A stretch of 34,297 bases of DNA, taken from assembly GCA_003566715.1 (NCBI GenBank), contig PXCF01000125.1, forward strand, positions 1-34,297, given 5' to 3'. This DNA is from Cryomorphaceae bacterium. Lineage in GTDB: Bacteria > Bacteroidota > Bacteroidia > Flavobacteriales > Schleiferiaceae. The translations under genes and the position numbers were made by a program. Positions 32,168 to 34,297 of this stretch are shown here, piece by piece; within the stretch, counting starts at the first letter, position 1, and every line of letters begins with the position of its first letter. A model generated the notes under the pieces. It was not told the DNA's origin. It made no database searches and saw nothing but the letters and a program-made list of their open reading frames with translations.

Positions 32168-33985
32168 TTAAAAACAAACCATCAACGCATATGACACAAT
32201 GTGCAGTTCAGGCCCGTCCCAGCTGCTAAAATACGAATTGGCATCAATCATAATTCTGTTGTGAATGACATCATCCAGACTCATACTGAAGTAAAAACCA
32301 TAGCGATAAGGATTTATGTCAAAACTGCCCCGCTGCATTTCTCGTATTGTATAACCGGCTTCGTCTTTAAAGCGTCTGCGTGAAGTGCTTCTGGTATGTG
32401 CCCCTCCATAAACACCAATCTCAAATGCATCGGCAAAAAAACTACTTTTATTTCTAAAACCTATTCCCAACTGTACATCAAAGTAGTTACTGGCAAAGGA
32501 AGAGCGTTCGAGGCTTTCATCTGAGCGAACAAATGCGGTTTCATCATCTACAACAGTGAAATAATTGTTGCGACGAAAGCGATGGCGATAAGTCGAATAC
32601 CTCAATTCACTGGATAAGTACCAGCGCTTGCTGAGATTGAGCTCGCCGCGTAAGCCAATATAACCGGAAATGTTAAAAAGACGTTGGTTGTTTTCTGCAA
32701 ACATTTGACCATATGGCCCAAGAGCTAAGTTACTGAAACCACTTCCTAACAAAAAATATACCGATGTAGGACTGTCTTTTTTGCGCTTTTCAATGCTCAA
32801 TACGGAGTAGTATTCGTTGTCGTCAAAAACCTTGAGGGTTTCTTCTAAATCCAGTAAAGCGTTGTCGATGTCTCCCAGCGCTTTTTCTACTTGCCTACTG
32901 ATGTCGTCTTTGTATTCGTTGTGAATCTGACTGGCCAACTCATCGCCCAAGTCGGTACGAAGGTCTTTCTTGGACTTTAGACGCCTAGACGGGTAGTTGA
33001 ATGCTTGGAGTTCGCTGGCTTCTTGAAACACAGTTGACAAGTCGCTGCCATCTGCCGGTTCAACCAACGCTTCTTTCACGTGTAAAATGCCGCTGATTTC
33101 TATGTTTTTAGGTTTTCCGCCTCGCTCGTTTAGCTCTTTGCGTACATTGTAGAGGTATGTGTTTAGTATGGAGTCCGCTTCGGCTAAGGTAACGGCAAAT
33201 ACGCCGCCGTTGGTGACACTGAAATCTCGACGGATGATCCAACCTTTGTATCCCTCGCCAAATACATTGATGGCCACGGCATACAGTGCGGGATCGTTCA
33301 GGTAGCGTTCAGGTATGTCGCCACCAAATATGGTGAACTGCGTGTCAACTTTCGTTGTGAGTTTAATATCCCCAGCTTTTGAGCCCAATTCGGCTTTTAT
33401 AGCTGTTTCCAATGAATCGGTCAGCCGTGTCAAGCCGTCTGCATTGGTCAATTGAGAAATGCTAATTTTATGCGAGCGACCTTTCACCTTTCCCTTACTG
33501 CTAACCTCTACAAAGTACTTGTTGTCAAATACCGGAGGATTGCTTTGGTGAATGGCCACATAGGATTTTTCTTGGACTGTTTCGTCTTGTGATGGTTTAT
33601 AGATGACTTGACGTTTGACATAACCGGACTCCACGTCATTAAAGTATAAGTTGAGTTGACTCTGAACGCTTCCATCGGCAACAGTGTCGTGAATCATCAT
33701 GATCTTTCCGCCCTCAGACGTTTTGCCCCAAAACACAACCACGTAGTGTCTTTCATCATCGTTGCCATTACCAAGTAGTTGTCGTTCAAGGTCTGTTCTT
33801 GCGGCGTCTTTGATATCTTTCAATACCATTTCGCCTTGTCTTGGCGTGAAAATTTCTTTGTCCACCAATTGATACACTTTGCGTATTTCGTTTTTCCATT
33901 CTTCTGCGGCAGATTGCTGCGCATGGGTGCTGCCGAAGATTAAGGCAAAGGACAATAAAGCGATGGGTTTAATCATTGAATTCAT
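32168..33985 (-). CDS. Exported protein with probable C-terminal outer-membrane beta-barrel
   Basis: A 605-residue exported protein. I start it at the ATG at 33985 (MNSMIKPIALLSFALIFGST, signal peptide, cleavage near HAQQ); an ATG at 34027 would place 14 residues ahead of the signal. A mixed region (about 25-400) contains no domain I recognise. The final 180 residues show alternating aromatic/polar strands (YIGLRGELNLSKRWYLSSEL, SFASNYFDVQLGIGFRN, IGVYGGAHTRS, IVSYALMVCF) and end in Phe, as beta-barrel outer-membrane proteins do. The function is unknown. It is separated by 128 bases from the upstream partial gene on the same strand; I see no promoter motif there. Confidence 0.72.
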   Translation of the reverse strand: MNSMIKPIALLSFALIFGSTHAQQSAAEEWKNEIRKVYQLVDKEIFTPRQGEMVLKDIKDAARTDLERQLLGNGNDDERHYVVVFWGKTSEGGKIMMIHDTVADGSVQSQLNLYFNDVESGYVKRQVIYKPSQDETVQEKSYVAIHQSNPPVFDNKYFVEVSSKGKVKGRSHKISISQLTNADGLTRLTDSLETAIKAELGSKAGDIKLTTKVDTQFTIFGGDIPERYLNDPALYAVAINVFGEGYKGWIIRRDFSVTNGGVFAVTLAEADSILNTYLYNVRKELNERGGKPKNIEISGILHVKEALVEPADGSDLSTVFQEASELQAFNYPSRRLKSKKDLRTDLGDELASQIHNEYKDDISRQVEKALGDIDNALLDLEETLKVFDDNEYYSVLSIEKRKKDSPTSVYFLLGSGFSNLALGPYGQMFAENNQRLFNISGYIGLRGELNLSKRWYLSSELRYSTYRHRFRRNNYFTVVDDETAFVRSDESLERSSFASNYFDVQLGIGFRNKSSFFADAFEIGVYGGAHTRSTSRRRFKDEAGYTIREMQRGSFDINPYRYGFYFSMSLDDVIHNRIMIDANSYFSSWDGPELHIVSYALMVCF

Positions 33986-34113
33986 GGTGATGATTGTTGG
34001 GTTAATATTTTTGTGGGGAACAGGCACACGTTTACTTTTAAAAGGACAGCGTTTGTCTTTTTATTTTGAAAGATGGGTGATTGGTAATGGCCATTTCAGC
34101 CTGATAGTCGCAG

Positions 34114-34297
34114 CTATTTATCAGACCTTTTAGACTCCTGTTTGCGAAACTTTGTCAACTGATCTAAGTCGACCGATAGGTAGTAATCCGGATGGAAAAA
34201 CTTCTTGATGGCCGGTAGAAGATTGTTGCCCTGGTTGTTGTCTACCGTAAAGTTTTCACGCCAGGCATTTTCCAGCATGGCCTCGGTTTCCATGCGC
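34114..34297 (-). CDS. C-terminal fragment of an unrecognised protein (5' end outside window)
   Basis: On the minus strand the frame is open from the window edge to a TAG at 34114-34116, giving at least 60 residues (it includes AIKKFFHPDYYLSVDLDQLT and ends KQESKRSDK). The composition looks like genuine coding sequence and the strand agrees with its neighbour. The fragment is too short for me to name a family. Confidence 0.6.
   Translation of the reverse strand, partial: RMETEAMLENAWRENFTVDNNQGNNLLPAIKKFFHPDYYLSVDLDQLTKFRKQESKRSDK

Noticed and set aside
33879-34133. 84-residue plus-strand open frame at the right end, with a hydrophobic stretch
   Set aside because: It crosses the start of the minus-strand exported protein and the intergenic region; the hydrophobic part is the reverse reading of the signal-peptide region. 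No promoter or homology supports it.

Overview
The window looks like a chromosomal segment of a marine-type Bacteroidota (Flavobacteriia or close relative). The evidence is: promoters of the TTG-N19-TAnnTTTG type, almost no Shine-Dalgarno sequences, a secreted metalloprotease with a type IX secretion (T9SS) C-terminal sorting domain, a bacillithiol gene (bshC), and families typical of the phylum (DUF4294, DUF2911, guaA followed by a LysM protein). I saw no tRNA, rRNA, CRISPR array, transposase or integrase, and no gene-free stretch longer than about 205 bases.

Left part (1-13941), mostly housekeeping. It starts with the tail of a beta-oxidation multifunctional enzyme followed by its thiolase. 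Next come a FabG-type reductase, a membrane VWA protein and a prohibitin-like SPFH protein, closed by a long hairpin terminator at 5315-5376. A convergent T9SS-exported metalloprotease follows on the minus strand. Then comes a tight plus-strand run: biotin carboxylase, DUF4294 protein, Na+/solute symporter, membrane glycosyltransferase and RsmG. A separately promoted Fur-family regulator ends this part.

Centre (about 14060-22849), the novel part. A Bacteroidota promoter precedes ten closely packed plus-strand genes, visibly more A/T-rich than the flanks and lying between core genes (rsmG/fur and guaA). At least five products (15827, 17624, 18106, 18896, 22253), and weakly a sixth (20312), are paralogs sharing a start block (I-x-EAQ-x-x-LD), a middle block (LGF-x-PTFY-x-F, then IE-x-K/R) and an end block (GSS...L-x-x-PPP). 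One paralog carries an OmpA-like domain inserted inside the family fold, another has a C-terminal PASTA-like domain. The other genes encode a protein with repeats resembling the ribosomal L7/L12 C-terminal fold, a TPR-like protein, a very basic protein, and a beta/coiled-coil/PASTA protein. None has a visible signal peptide or membrane helix. I read it as an undescribed multi-subunit assembly; its function is unknown.

Right part (22936-34297). It contains guaA with a nearly leaderless promoter, then a LysM protein with a periplasmic-binding-like domain, a second Na+/solute symporter and bshC, in overlapping or near-overlapping order. Two tandem sulfotransferases converge on bshC. A DUF2911/TPR exported protein with its own promoter and a strong terminator follows, facing a minus-strand exported protein with a probable outer-membrane beta-barrel. 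The C-terminal end of one unrecognised minus-strand gene closes the window.
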